DNA of 64,000 nt from Wolfiporia cocos (GCA_029448655.1 JACCLO010000001.1:4898001-4962000); one strand, 5' to 3'; positions 30,978 through 44,013 are shown, numbered from the stretch's first letter. The notes: a model not told the origin generated them from the sequence alone. Program-made: numbers and translations.

Positions 30978-32260
30978 TCACGCAATGCTGGTAAGGAGAC
31001 GCGTCGTCTCCTCGGGCTTATCCCAGTGGGGCTGTAGCGAGCACGACATCAGGTGTAAATGCGATGCACATCAAAGACACACTTACGAAATGGTTTGCAC
31101 CGCTCATTCTCACAATGTCGACGCGTCGCGCATTCAATGGCCATGCCATCCGAACCTTCCGAGACACCTCCCAAGCAGCCTTCCGAGACACCTCCCAAGC
31201 AGCAATGATGTGATCCCCAGGCGCCATATCGCACCATACAAAGGTAACGTGGACATCAGGCCAAACGTTCACCTCTTTCAGCGCGCGGCGTGCAATCTCC
31301 GTATACACAGGTGGATGAGTAAGGATCAGGGGAATGTGTGCTCGAGATGCCTGTGCCACACTAGCGACCGCTGCCAGGTCCTTAGGGGACATGCGCTTAG
31401 TTGTCGGCGGTATATCTTCTACAGGGAATTTTCCCAGTCCTGCGACGAGCTCCGCACGCGTGAGGGATGCAAGCGATGACAAGACATCAGGCGAGTGCCG
31501 GTAGTAGCCAGAGACCCATGGAAAGACGGATTGCTCGGTCGAGACTGATTGTTCGCGTAGGGGATTGATTCGCTCTGGCAGAGAAGGCGGAGCTATTCCC
31601 AGCACAACATAGGGTGGTACTATGCCGTGCGTCATTTGCAGGGAAGGTGAAAAGAACAGCTGTATGGAGCGTACCGAGGAGAATTATACTGCGTAAGTAC
31701 GCACCCAGACGCTCTTGACGTTCTCGAGAAAGACTAGAGCCGTGAGCAAGCAATGAAATTGGTAAGAAGCTTCCGGCCGACCAGCCTAATACTGAAATAC
31801 CGCCATTGACGTGTTTTCCATCGCTGGAATTCACGGACTTAGGTGGGATGTCTTCCGTAGCGATGAGCCATCCGAGAAATGCGGCAATTTCGAGACATCG
31901 TTCTTGCATTAAGGTTCTGAAGAAACCTCCTTCGTTCTCCAGAGCAGCAGTCACCACTTCTGGAGGAGTTGGTGTGGATCCTGGATAGTCTCGCAGATTG
32001 AGTGTGACGAAGCGAATGTTGCCTTGATTTTCGAACTGATACATAGGATGAAATATGGCTGTAGACCATCAATTCAGTTCTCACAGGCTTGACCCAATAT
32101 ACGACATTATAAATAGAATATACAAGGGTCGATACTTACCTCCATAGAATGCGGCACCGTGAATAAGAATGAGAGTTGTATAAGAAGCAGCATTCGATGG
32201 TGCCCCGGTGTCTTGGAAGTAGAGGTGCTCCTCATTACTATTGATGGGAGCTAGCGGCAT
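30978..32260 (-). CDS. Alpha/beta-hydrolase fold protein, four exons
   Basis: Exons 32260-32140, 32058-31675, 31619-31087 and 31031-30978, with introns of 81, 55 and 55 nt. Splicing is supported by the paralogue at 44014-45281, which has introns in the same places. Visible motifs are LILIHGAAFYGG near the N-terminus (oxyanion region), GWSAGS (nucleophile Ser), and GANHF followed by PHWDKPEETTRLL at the C-terminus (catalytic His region). About 360 residues. A 24-bp tandem duplication (near 31150-31197) doubles an AAWEVSRK block, in frame. Substrate unknown. The ATG at 32260 is the first Met of the conserved text. Confidence 0.83.
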
Positions 32261-34186
32261 GGTTGTCAAATTGTCTCAACAATCGTTGAACTCTTAAATC
32301 TGCCACAGAGCATGCAAGATCGCTGCAACATGCTGACTCACCCTCCGGGCGGTCGAGTGATACTTTGTCTGATCAATCATTAATATAATGGGACTCTTGA
32401 GCTATCGATATGATGGGGCCCTTGAGTTATTGATGTAATGGGACCCTTGAACTTTCGATCAGTCTGATGCCAGCATAGACGAAAGAGAATCCAGCGAGAC
32501 CCCTCACGAATTTCATGCAAGGACTGCGCATCTGGCCGCAACTTTAACTCCACCTACTCATCGGAGCGCCCAGAGCTTGAAGACAAGCGGTGCCGAGAGG
32601 ACAGCTATGTTGGACGTTCTAGTCCAACAGTCAAATAGTCTTCAGACGCCACAGCGATACCCGGGCTCCACCAATCCGTGCTGCAATAGGAGCTTCCAAG
32701 TTGCTCTATTCCTCTGATTTGAATTCCTCTCAGACTTGGGTCACAATCTTCTCTCTAGCGGTACGCGATTGCGATGGGCATCCCATCGCGGATGACTGGC
32801 CAACCGATGTTCTGATGCACGAAGTTCGGAATCTGCATGAGTACAGTTATGACAAAGCAAATTCCAGTTTTTGATAAGGGTCATTCATGGGCAATGTGAG
32901 ATACGAACGTGACTCATAGCGAAGGTTCCACTACTCTCAAGCGTTTCTGTCATATGTGGATCGAAGGAGTATGAGCTAGCCGTCCACAGATATCAATCCA
33001 TGTGCTGGTGGCTGCTCGCGAAGCATATGGGAAAATGTCGTGTCGCTGTACAGGTCTAAGCGTAGCCACAAGAGACTTTGGGTAGCCTTCTAAGTTCTAA
33101 GCCGTAGGAAAGTCGATGTATTGTCATTAACGTCACATGAATTACTTAGGAGGTCTGCATACTGGTTAGGCTGATTACAGCAATAGTGAGGCAACATTGA
33201 AATCCACCTCAATGAGGATACGAATGAGTACCGGGCAGGAACACCCACAAAGATGGACAAGTGAGATCTCAAGCACCGTTCTTTGTGAGAATCTGCAGCG
33301 AGCCAAAGAGACCCGGCGTAGGCGATATTGTATATTGAAATGGTTTCACCATCAGCCCGAGGCTAGGAAAATGGTTTAGTGAGGTTTCCAGAATGTCACA
33401 TCGGGTTCAGCGCACTTACATAAGCTCTTTTCCACATTTCAGTGATAGGATAGCAGATGGAAGCTGTCAGAATGTAGCAGAACGCCCTGTGATTTCCAAG
33501 GCCTGACTATATGGAGTCTACGGAGTCTACGGAGTCGAAAACACCCCAGCAGTCCCTGAATGGATCTGTCTATTTCATAAGTCTCTCATCAAGTATCAAG
33601 GTCGACTCCTGGAGATGAAAGAGGGGGTCAAGCAAATTTAGTACCGGTGTATGCCGCGCAAGATCATTATATTTGCATGTGAGTTGGTGTTTTTCAATTA
33701 CTCCCTTGACAGTAACCATTTATGTAAACACTGATGGTTGCAGTAGAAACAGAAAATGGCATCACTCATACCCGCGCGAAGAATATATTCAGCATTGTAA
33801 CACTTGCAGAATGCATGACCAAAGGATTGCAACGGATGTCGACGTTCGATGAATCGATGATGTTTTACATAAATGTTGAGCCCCTTCGATGCTGCCATAC
33901 TCGTGGGTTTAGTACTAGTGTTATTACATGTGTGCTTCGCAATACACGCTGCCTCCTTCCAAAGTGTCTGCCTCCTTCCAAAGTGTCTGCCTCAGACTGT
34001 ATACCTCCTCGTCCTCACCACGGATATTCTGCGTAACTGGCAATAGCACACTAAGCACATTCGACAGGCTCTGGCACGCCTCGCATATGGCAACAGATGA
34101 TACATTCCTCAAAAATAAATAGGACAAACCAGGAGCAAGACAATCCATGACCCTCGTCAATTCAGCACATACGACCCTGCCAGATT
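32261..34186. other. 1.9 kb intergenic region
   Basis: No gene supported. It holds a 3 x 25 bp tandem repeat (32384-32458) and a short duplication of GCCTCCTTCCAAAGTGTCT near 33950-33990. The left part presumably includes the promoter of the hydrolase at 30978-32260 and the right part the 3' UTR of CPA1. Confidence 0.4.
32384..32458. repeat. Tandem repeat, 3 x 25 bp
   Basis: Three imperfect 25-bp units of the pattern TATAATGGGACCCTTGAGCTATCGA in the upstream region of the hydrolase gene. No function is evident. Confidence 0.75.
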
Positions 34187-35630
34187 TTAAGCAGTCGCAG
34201 CAACAGCCTGAGGCGCGTCATGCACGGGCAGAGGCACCTCCGGCGCATGTCCGGCGCTCGTCACATCGCTCGTGCGAGTGCCGACCTTCTGCGCTTTCAC
34301 AGCACGGCACTCGGCCAAGAAGTCCGTGAACATCTGTATGGCAAACTATCATCAGTACGACTTAGTCTTATTCGCTTGGAATGACCAAGCGCACCTCAAT
34401 CGTGTCCAGCGGCCCGCCCGCACTCTCGGGGTGGAACTGCACACCCCAAACCTTGCGCCCGCTCTCCGCGGTGCTCTTGATGCCCTCCACGCTCGAGTCG
34501 TTGCAGTTGATGAAGAACGGCTCCCAGCCCTGCGGGAACGGGTCTTGTAGCCGCAGCGCGTACTGGTGGTTCTGGCTTGTCACGTACACGCGCCCTGCTC
34601 GAATTGAGCCCGCGCTCGCGAGCGCGAGCACAGGCTGGTTGTGTCCGCGGTTCCCAAAAGTCATCCGATACGCGTCGAGCCCTGCCGCCATCCCGATTAC
34701 CTGGTGCCCCATGCAGATCCCGAACACGGGTCGGTCCCACTCCGCTAGTGTGTGCCGGAGGTGCGCCGCCGCGACGCCACAGTGGTTCGGGTCGCCTGGC
34801 CCGTTCGAGAGGAAGAGGCCGTCGTACTGCGAACGGATCGTGTTGAAGTCGAAGTCCCAGGGCAGGACAGTGACCGCTGCGCCGCGACGGACGAGCGAGC
34901 GCAGGATGTTCGCCTTGGCGCCGAAGTCGAGGACGGCAATCTTGACGTCACCCGTGGGGTTCAGGACGTAGGGCGTCTTGGTCGATACTTGCGCCACGAG
35001 GTTCTCGGTCGTTGGGTCCCAATACTCCTCGGCCATGGGTTGAGGCTGCGACGCGTCCGTTCCGACTGCCAGCCGTCCGAGCGTCGTTCCCTGGTCGCGC
35101 AGAAGGGTGGTGATGGCGCGCGTGTCGACGCCAGTTATGCCCGGCACGCCGTTGCGCGCGCACCACGACGCGAGGCTCTCCACTGCGGCATGGTGCGAGA
35201 ACCGCTCGGCGACGTCTGCGACGACGACAGCTGCACATTGGATAGTAGATGATTCGAGCACGACGCCGACGTCTTGCGAGTCGACTGGCGCATTGTTGCG
35301 CGGTACACCGTAGTTGCCGATCAATGGCGTGGTGAAAACAAGAATCTGGCCGCGATAGGACGGATCCGTCATGGACTCCGTGTCTTTGGGTACGTCAGAC
35401 TAAATGCATGACGTGTCGACGTGTCCTAACTTACAGGAAGTGATGGAGGTCGAAAAGACCGTCTCGCCATAAGTACTGCGCGGTGCTCCAAATGAGCGAC
35501 CGGTGAATGACTGGCCTGTCTTCAAGTGCAGCACAGCGGGAAGCGACGCGCTGACGGCCGGAGTGTGGCTGGCATGAGTAGCCAATCCTCGGTAGAAACG
35601 AGGTACACGGAAGATTGTACGAGCAAACAT
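34187..35630 (-). CDS. CPA1: Carbamoyl-phosphate synthase, arginine-specific, small (glutaminase) subunit
   Basis: It releases ammonia from glutamine for carbamoyl-phosphate synthesis in the arginine pathway. Three exons: 35630-35435, 35383-34395 and 34333-34187; introns of 51 nt (GTAAGT) and 61 nt (GTGCGC). Start at the ATG at 35630; the peptide MFARTIFRVPRFYRGLA is Arg-rich without acidic residues, as in mitochondrial presequences. CPSase N-terminal domain: SMTDPSYRGQILVFTTPLIGNYG. Class I glutamine amidotransferase domain: SNGPGDP, FGICMGHQ (catalytic Cys), GVQFHPE (catalytic His-Glu). The C-terminal exon begins MFTDFLAECR. About 443 residues, normal for the family. The 5' leader carries an arginine-attenuator-like uORF (35762-35644). 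Confidence 0.95.
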
Positions 35631-35643
35631 GAAGGGCTGCAGC

Positions 35644-35762
35644 TTAATGACTGAGGAGAGAGAACACGAGGTCACTGAGGTAACTGTTCGCCGTTAGCGG
35701 TCTGCGCAGACAGCTAGCACACCATGAACTTACTCGTCGCGAGTGTTCTGCGTGAAAATCAT
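35644..35762 (-). CDS. uORF encoding an arginine attenuator peptide (AAP)-like 22-mer, split by an intron
   Basis: ATG at 35762. The first exon (35762-35734) encodes MIFTQNTRD plus two bases. An intron at 35733-35684 (50 nt, GTAAGT...GAACAG) follows. The second exon (35683-35644) encodes DYLSDLVF and ends SH-stop, 13 nt before the CPA1 ATG. The DYLSD core matches the fungal AAP, a nascent peptide that stalls ribosomes at its stop codon when arginine is high and so represses CPA1 (arg-2) translation. Without splicing the uORF ends at a TAA overlapping the donor, giving a 10-residue peptide that lacks the core. Splicing could therefore decide whether arginine control operates. Confidence 0.82.
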
Positions 35763-36066
35763 GTACGAGCGAGAAGCCGCTCAGAATATAGGGCGAGCGA
35801 CAGATGGGCAGACAATGTGCGAGTACGCAGTGGGAGGAGCAATGACTCGACGCGCCCGCAAAATTTTGTACGCGCATGGGCGCCTGTTTACGTCGATTCA
35901 CACGCGACAATAACCCCCGCACGCCACGATTGCCACTTCCTTTCCACTATGCTCGGTCGGTGCCAAGTCAGGATACAAAATGAATCTCGCTACGAGATAC
36001 AGCACTGCTGCGCAGAACATCTGCGGGCACGGCATGTGCTCTAGAAGTCCGGGCACGGCATGTGCT

Positions 36067-39000
36067 CTAGGACCTCTCGACGAAAGCGTCCAGTGTGCTC
36101 TGCTGACCACCAGCTGCGCCGCCTTCACCCTGTGTAGCGGTCTCTTCACCTCTGCTGCCGAACAGCGCGACCAATTCTAATGAACACGGGGTTCAGCCAT
36201 CAAACGAGAAGCACGGTCATGAGTGATGCGCACCTTGCAGCCTGGCCTGCTTCTTCTGGCGCTGCGTTTCCTTGTTCTTCATGCCAGAAAAGGCCTGTAG
36301 CAGTTACATGTAGTTATGTCCCATTCACGGTGTTCCATCAATCTCACATGTTCAACTAACTTCTTCTTCTTCTCTTGAATATCTATGACCTGTGGCGTGA
36401 CGCGTCAGGAGATCCGCAGCGATATTGATTGGATATGATGACCTTCGACTCCACTGTATTCTCCGCAATAAGATGGTAGACGTGCACCGGTTTTGTCTGT
36501 CCAATGCTAGTGATGGCGTGAGCTCACGAATGGACGTTCATCTGACTATGACGCACCGATTGCACCTGTCAATGGCCTGTGACTCAATACCCTCTTGCCA
36601 CCACCTGAGAGAAGCGAACCCAGTCAAGTCAATCAAAAGGGATGATCACTAGACCAACGCACGGATCCATCCTGAACAATGCAGCTCGATGAGGATATGT
36701 CCTACCTAGTGAGATGCAAGTACTCACAGATACACATTATTTGCCACTGTTAAATTCAGGCCCAATGCGCCCGCCTTGAGCGAAACGAGCATCACACGTG
36801 GATTCACCTCGCTTCCAAACGCCGAGCCGTCCGGGTACGAAGTCACCCCATCCAATTCATCGCTCATCCGCACCTTATTCTTCGTTACCGCCTTCGCCTT
36901 GCCCTTGCCTTTCTTCGTCTTAGCTATACCCTTTCCCTTTTTCCAAGGCTCATCGCCCACATCCTCGTCGTCGACGAAGTCGCTATCGCTGTTCTCGACA
37001 CCCTCAGCCAGGGTGAAATCGCCGTCCTGCGCATCGCCATCGCCAAGAGCGACGTCGCCCTCGGCGAAGATGGTGGTGCTTGTGGTGTGCGTGCGCCGTC
37101 GGGAGGTACGGCCGGATGGCGCATCGCTTTGCGCTTTGTTTTGAGAGCGGGTCTGCGTTAGCGGGACGGCGGTCTGGGGCGAGGATCCATCGAAGGGCAC
37201 TGAGAAGCGCGCAATTGTTTCCTGCCGCCGGCGGGCGGACATCTTGCCGTCGAAGCGTACGTACGGGATGCTACTATCGCCTCAATGACAATGCATAGCA
37301 AGATCCAAAGAGGTCACTTACCCCTCCTTCTCGAAAGTCTCGGCGATCTACAAATATATTGTCAGATACGACGAGGAAGATGGGGGTGGGATCTGGGCTA
37401 CCTTGTCCAGGAATGACGTGAATTGAGAGAACACTAGTGACTTCTCTGTATCTGGAGTGAGTCTGAGCAGGTGGACCAGTTGGTCGATCTTGGCCGAGGA
37501 CCCGGAACGAAGAGTGTTTTCGTCTGCTTCCTCAGTGTCATCGTTCTGCCTCACGGGTGCTTGAGTGAGCTCTGTTGGTGGGGCGGGTTCGATGAGATCT
37601 CCCATTTCTAGCTTCCGACGGTCCTGGACGCGCTGTCAGTTCAGAGGTTGCAGATTTACCGCGCGGCGTACCATAGGGCATTTAGCATCACGCGTTATGA
37701 CTTCAGAGATACTGCAATATCATGTCCCTCAAACTGTCACAGCTGATGTAGCTGTAAGCCACTCACCAGGCAAGGCAGAACAGATGAGCACAGGCCGTAA
37801 TTCTGGGCTCGTTTAGTATATCAAAGCAGATAGGACACTCCTCATTGTCCTCAATACTCTGAGCGAGGATACCCTGCAGCCGTATTTTGTCCTCTGGGGT
37901 GATCTGAATAACACTTCTGGGAGCCTCTTCATCGGCAGCGCTCGCGTCTCGCAATCGCTGCAAGTAATTGGCTGGGATAAGGCCGGGATGAAGCGCAAGC
38001 TGGCGCAGGCGCGTTAGCATGCTCAACACGTTGGATGTCACCTGCATGAGATTGGTGAATCGTCGCGCCTCAGAGAGGAGCTGTGTACATACCACAGCCG
38101 AGCCCATACCGCCGTGTTGCTCGACGAGGCTTGTGATGCGCTGCTTCGAGACATCTTCCACGGCATCATACAACTCCTGCAGTATTGCATAAGCGTTGGC
38201 GATATGCTATAGCTGTCCACGACGCACCCTCGCCTCATCACTGAGGGCGACAGGGACAATTGTGATGTCCACGGGAGGCAATGGCACAAGGTGGTTACCT
38301 TCACTATCTTGCATCTATCATCTCCGACGATCAGTGACGTTTCATCATTGACAAAGCGGACGAACCTCCTTAGTACGCCGAATGCAGATGTGGCTCATAA
38401 CGGCCTATAAGTATGGTTAGGGAAAAGTAGTAGATTGTTCAACCCAATCTCACTTACTCGGAGCAGCTCCGCACCACTTGGACTGCCATCCTTTAGTGGG
38501 CGTAGAACCATGCGCTTGAAGAAGTCTTCATTGTCAAGAGGACAGCATATCCGGAGAAAGGTCAAGATGGAGCCGAGGTCCTGCACCAGGTTAAAAAGAG
38601 TGTATCACAGCCGCAACATTGAACTACCTTCGGTGAGTTGATCTGTAAGTTGTAAGTTCGCTGGTAAAAAGCAGGTTGTAAGGAGAGCTCGCACAATTGG
38701 CGTTCCCGTCAGGACCCAGCGTCGTTGCGCTTTGAGCGCGCATACGGCCTGAGTCATCTTTGTTTTTGGGTTACGGATGTTGTGTCCTTCATCAAGAATA
38801 ACTCTCTGCGCAAATGCATCAGCATGGCAATAGGCACTTTCGACTAACTGCTAATTCCTACCTTCCATTCAACATCAAACAATCCTCGAACCGAGAGCTT
38901 TCTCTTCTTGCTGACAGCTTCATTGCCGGCCTTTGTGCCGACCGAGTCTCCGTGCTCCTTCGCTACGGTTTGGTATGTTGTGATCACAACGTCGTATTTC

Positions 39001-40923
39001 TTCAATTCCTTCGGAGTCATCGACCGCGTTGATCCGTAATATACGTATGCGGTCAGAGCACCTTCTTGGACATGGTCCTCGATCTGCTTCGTCCAATTCG
39101 AGAGCACAGACAGTGGGACAACTACAATAAACAGCATGAGAAGACGATGATCCATCAGTAGTTTGACCGGCACCTATGAGCGTGGTGTTGGAGAAATCGA
39201 CTGAGATGTCAGGCTGAGTCTGCAAAATGAGAGCCAGCATTGTCAGAGTTTTCCCCTGTGATTGTCGAGCTCAACCTCAAATCGTCTCCCAAACAGCAAC
39301 GCGGACGCACCAATCCCATGCTGTCGGCACACAGCGCGCCTCTGCCCAGCGTTGGAGCTTGTTGCTGAGGCGTTTTCGTTGCGACTGCCCTTGATTAGTA
39401 TTGATTGTATGAAACTGTCACCCAACCTACTGTTGAAGTAGTAGGACTTCGACGGCTAATTAGAGCTTTTGATACCGTTTCGCAAAATGTTGTCATACCT
39501 TCCCAGCGTTCTGCCTGAACTGCCAAAATTGTACTGGTTTATCCGCCTCTGTCTTGGGAAGGGTAGGATATTCATGTTCGATGCACCATTGCAGGGCTTG
39601 GCTCTACACGGTCCATCAGCATACGACCATCGCTCAGTACAGCTGTATCCCAAACCTGGTGCTTGAGCAAATCGACCTTCAGCTGACCATTCGACTTGCC
39701 AGGCGGACTCGGATGAACCGGCAGTTTGAGCACATCCTCTACAGAGCATAGCGTGTCCAGCAGCGAGCTGCGCCGACCCTCATCATCCACTTTCTCGAGG
39801 TTATTGAGCATCTGGCGCAGCTCTTCAGCCTTCTGCATGGCTTCTTGCTGTTTCCGTGTAGCCTCTTGCTGGGCAGCACGCTGCTTAGGCGTCATTGCAG
39901 AGGCTGGAGTGCGGGACGAGCTCGCAATCGGTGCTGGAGTTTTCGTAGTTGGAGTGTGGAACCCTCGCTGACCGGGAGTGGCCCATATCAACATTGGTTC
40001 GAGCTGCACTCGTTTGTCCGACGGTCCATATATCTTCAGAGACCTATCAATGTACTTAATAAAGAGGTGGCGATCGGATGGAATCAATCAGCATACATTG
40101 AAAGGGAATAGGGGCAGCCGATCACTATAAATGTCAACATTCAGACATTATGATTACATACGCAAACCTACGGTTTCCTTCATGCATTACGCCTTCTACG
40201 GTTACGAGACTCTTGTCCATAAGAGGAGCGAGTTTGGCAGCGACATTCCTCGGAACGTGGCCGACTTGGGTGCCTCCGATGTTCTTTACTTGTATCGCAT
40301 TCCTGTCATAATTGTTGTGCGGCTCCCTCACGAGCCGTACTTCTTCACCCACGCCAACCAATCCTGTTAAAACGGTGCAGCAGTTATAAAGCATATTATA
40401 ATTAGTAGGTGTATCTCACCTTTGTAATATCGCACGCCCACAACGCTCGTCCCCAGAGTCACAATTAGTTCGTCTCTAACATCTTCCACTTCGGGTATAT
40501 TTTCTGTATCCTCTTCTTCAACTATTTGTGAAGGAATTAGATGAGTCAAGCTGTGGATATGTTGCGACGGAACGGTGCGCGAAACCGCGACAGGTTGTGA
40601 TGGAGCTGCAGAAGCCTCTGATGCGGCCTTTCGTTTCTTTTGGCTCGGCCCTGGAGCGCTTGAGGGCTCGCTTGGTTGACTTGACATAATCACACCCGTA
40701 CTGTCGCTGATTGCAGTACTTGGCTGTGACTGAGCTTGAGCCTTGGCCGACTCGGGCACATCCGTCGGATCTATATGACGCAGGCCGACGGCAAGTCTTA
40801 TTTTCGACTGATCTTCAGGTCTAGCAGAAGAATTTAGCGCATACACCCCACTATGTGCTGTATTGATGCACCTGAGCTTGTTAAACCCTGGCACGCGCTC
40901 CAGCTTGGCTGTGGCGAGTCGAC
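36067..40923 (-). CDS. RAD5: RAD5/HLTF-type DNA-dependent ATPase with HIRAN and RING domains; 5' exons unresolved
   Basis: Nuclear SNF2-family translocase and RING E3 of post-replication repair. Many short exons; most boundaries read from GT/AG sites that restore conserved text. In order: HIRAN domain (VGVRYYKG, then GEEVRLVREPHNNYDRNAIQV, 40450-40180); Walker A split by an intron (CADSMGLG / GKTLTMLALIL, near 39320 and 39255); DEGH box (VILDEGHNIRNPKTK, near 38790); RING finger (CPICFDILNEPRITACAHLFC near 37850, then DAKCPM and DRRKLEM); helicase C (SLVFSQFTSFLD near 37430; VMLVSLKAGALGLNLTVANNVYL near 36740; motif VI QAIDRCNRIGQT near 36560); C-terminus to TAG at 36067. HIRAN with an inserted RING identifies Rad5/HLTF. 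The exon upstream of 40923 is uncertain (an exon near 41000-41090 is possible). Confidence 0.88.
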
Positions 40924-41606
40924 CTAAGATATCAGGGGTTACGCATCCCCTAGAACGGCATTGAGTGTCATTTCGCCAAGAACCGTTTGAATCGTACTAA
41001 CCAATGACGCCACTTGACTGTTTCTCCGTATGGTCCGAATTCTACGTGGCCATACCGCAGGTCTCCCAGCTGAATAGCCGAGCCTTTGCATGGTGGCGGC
41101 CCACGGCAGGCTGCTCGACTACTTTTGCTATACTATAAAAAGTAAACCAAGTTAGGTGGCAAAATGCACAACAATATGGCATAGACATACTTCGAGCACA
41201 TGCGACGTCGACATGACGGTCAAGAAGCAAGCTGTAGCGAACGCGAATGCGTGATTGCCCGAATTGGTGAGCCAACGCGTTGCGTCACGCGTTTGATGGA
41301 TTGATGGCTGTGTGACCAGGCAGTGACACGCACGTTTCTCACGCGCCACATTCCCCGGTGTCTATCTGTGTCTGCGCCGACCCTATACGTAAATTTCAGC
41401 GGCCAACCGCCCAGATCTCATCATTCTAATCTAACTGTACTCGCATGCCGGTTGCACTGCGGCGAGTGACTTCGCGAAGCGCAGCATTCATGCTAGATAG
41501 CGACACTCCTGCCTGCTTCATCCTATAATCCCACTATAAGCAATTGTTATTATCCCCCTTGCGATCCGCTACCTCGTTCTGACGGCGACTTCTCTAACAG
41601 TCTATC
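40924..41606. promoter_or_regulatory. Divergent region between the RAD5-like and Cdc1/Ted1-like genes
   Basis: The two genes point away from each other. The right part probably serves as a shared promoter; the left part (to about 41090) may contain a first RAD5 exon. No specific site recognised. Confidence 0.4.
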
Positions 41607-43405
41607 ATGGGCAATAAAGACGCTGTGCTGCTTGGCGGCCCGAGACGGATAGGAGTGACTAGGCCGTACTATCTACTTGTGAACGTGCTGCGCACCTTGT
41701 GGGTTGCTGTGGTCTATCATAGTGAGCTGGGAATCTTCAGGGCTCATGTATCCCGCTGCTCATGGCCGGACGTGACCTCTCCACTAAAGGTGGGTGTATG
41801 ATTGAAATGTACGTATATCTGACGAGAAACACTAGTCTGCTGTCAGTCCGACGTCAATTCAGACGAATGGGCACGTCCGGCAAATGTTCTGGTCATCGCG
41901 GACCCCCAGATATTCAACATGGAATCCTACCCTGGGAGATCTCCGTGGCTCATGCGCCTTACACAAATCATCGTGGATCTGAACATGCGCAAGAGCTGGC
42001 GCGCGTTACTCAGACTGCAGCCAGATATGGCAATATTTCTAGGAGACATGTTGGACAATGGGCGCGCCATCATGTCTGATGCTGAGTGAGTACAGCAGCA
42101 GAACGTAACGTTAATCACTCAATAGCGCCCCTCAGGTATACAGAATATCATGACCGCTTTCGGGACATTTTCGTCCCACCTGCTGGTAAACAATTGCCCA
42201 TGTACTACTTACCAGGCAATCATGATATTGGGTGCGCTCGCTGTTTTAACATGTCATTTGAGTATGCACCTCATCCTTCGTAGATTAGGTACCTCTTCAC
42301 AGTTCGCCGATAACGCGACACAACGTTATCAGACCAAATTCGGCCAATTGAATCAGCTCGTGGAGCTGTACGGACACATACTCGTCTTGATCAACGCACC
42401 TGGACTTGTCGAAGAAGAGTACCAACGTACGCAAAGTGGACTCAATTATGCGCATTGGGTAGCTACGAACGCCAACGGGAACATTGCCTTTGTTCATTCA
42501 ATATCCTCATGTACGTCTCTTCTCTGTTAAATAGGAACAGAAATTGATTATTCCATGTTCAGACGCAAAGCAACATCCGGCTGTCCTCTTAACACATATC
42601 CCACTTGCCCGTGCAGAAGGCGCAGATTGCGGCCCTTTGCGCGAGCGCGGGACTATCCGACGAGGGTGGGGACGTGGCTATCAAAATACGCTACCTCTAC
42701 AGATATCTGAGTTCCTACTCACGAGCACGCATCCGTCACTCGTTCTGAGGTGCGTAGTGGATCGTGATTGTGATAGCAACGTCGGGTTTAATTATGCCAT
42801 GAAGTGGCGACGATCATGACTACTGCGAGTACACCCACACCTACGATTCGTCAGACGGGATTAATGAGATCTCATCGAAATTCGTTACGGAAATCACCGT
42901 GAAGTCCTTCTCAATGGCAATGGGAGTGCGCAAGCCAGGGGTCCAGCTTCTCTCCCTCGCGTCCCCATCATATACCACGTCTACACCTCACACGAGCTCC
43001 CCCTCTGCGACTCCTTGTATTCTCCCAGATCAGCTCGGCATCTACCTCCAGACGTACATCCCCTTCCTCCTCCTCAGCCTCCTCCTCCTCCTGGCTTCGA
43101 ACATCCACCGTGTGTACACACGCGGCAGGTACGCCAAATGGGTGCCCTTGACACTGCCCAAATGCCTCTCAGACCGGGTCACTGGGAACGGAATCATGTT
43201 GCGCGGACATCGCGTTAGACTGACCCTACCCTGGACAGGGCGGAAAGATGAGGATGAAGACGAGGGCGCGCTGTGGCCGGTTGCCAGCTCCAAACGTCGT
43301 GCAGGAGAACATTCTGGCGCGATGAGCGGATGGTTATGGGACGTGCTCCGGGTAGGCTGGATCGCTCTGTTTTGTTTTGTTGCCATCAACTGGTGGGTGA
43401 TCTGA
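41607..43405 (+). CDS. Cdc1/Ted1/PGAP5-type metallophosphoesterase, ER membrane
   Basis: Removes an ethanolamine-phosphate from GPI anchors in the ER in known relatives. Six exons; boundaries inferred at introns of about 50-60 nt: near 41790-41847, 42086-42137, 42232-42283, 42511-42562 and 42750-42804. Metal-binding motifs in order: VLVIADPQI, FLGDMLDNGR, LPGNHDIG, LLTHIPL, and the split motif SGDDHDYCEYTH. A hydrophobic segment near the N-terminus (YYLLVNVLRTLWVAVVY) and another near the C-terminus (IYLQTYIPFLLLSLLLLLAS), plus a final WIALFCFVAINWW, indicate a lumenal catalytic domain anchored by membrane helices. The start is the first ATG at 41607; the stop TGA is at 43403. Cdc1 versus Ted1 cannot be told apart by eye. 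Confidence 0.88.
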
Positions 43406-44013
43406 TGTATAACACCTTCGCAAAATAGTCATGCAGACGGTTCGTTATATACTTGTGAAGCTTTTGTTTCGTTCGAGAGCTGTCATCATACCAAAACATT
43501 CAGAGCCTATCATGACCAAGGTTGAAGGCATTGCCTACGCATGCACGCATGTTCAGCGGAGTCGTCTACTTGAGTACCGCTATTTATTTACTACATTGTA
43601 AAAAACAAACGAACGCCCGTTAGAGCGCGCCACTCGTATGAAAAGGCGATGGTGAGGTCTGTTGTTCAATTTAGCCGGTGGGCATCGTAGGATGTATCAG
43701 AATTTGCGCCTCATCAGGCGAGGCGAGAGGTTGCTTTCTGTTGTGATGGCCCAGCTTCATCAACGAGGCGATGATAAATGATCACTCTACAAGTACGATG
43801 ACTCCACAACAATGAGGCAGAGTGAATATACAATGCTTCATGCAGCCGCTTACTCAATCCCACAGGCGTGAAAATCGCAATACGACAGGCTGAGTAAGTG
43901 CAGAAGGCGTGAACGTGCAAGTGGGGTTTCATGCTGAACCTGGAAGCCTCGCCAACCTCATAACATAAATCAGCTCACAAGTAAATGTTGGATAGGTCAC
44001 CGCACTAGCTGAA
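43406..44013. other. Intergenic, nothing recognised
   Basis: Region between two convergent genes. Holds the 3' UTRs only as far as can be seen. Confidence 0.4.

Noticed and set aside
34752..35252. Plus-strand ORFs across CPA1
   Set aside because: Antisense shadows of a clearly recognised glutamine amidotransferase exon.
41042..41349. Minus-strand ORFs upstream of the RAD5-like gene, one with a GCCGCCACCATG context
   Set aside because: Reading from that ATG does not join in frame to the exon at 40923 through an obvious intron. A first exon may exist here but could not be fixed, so it is not annotated.
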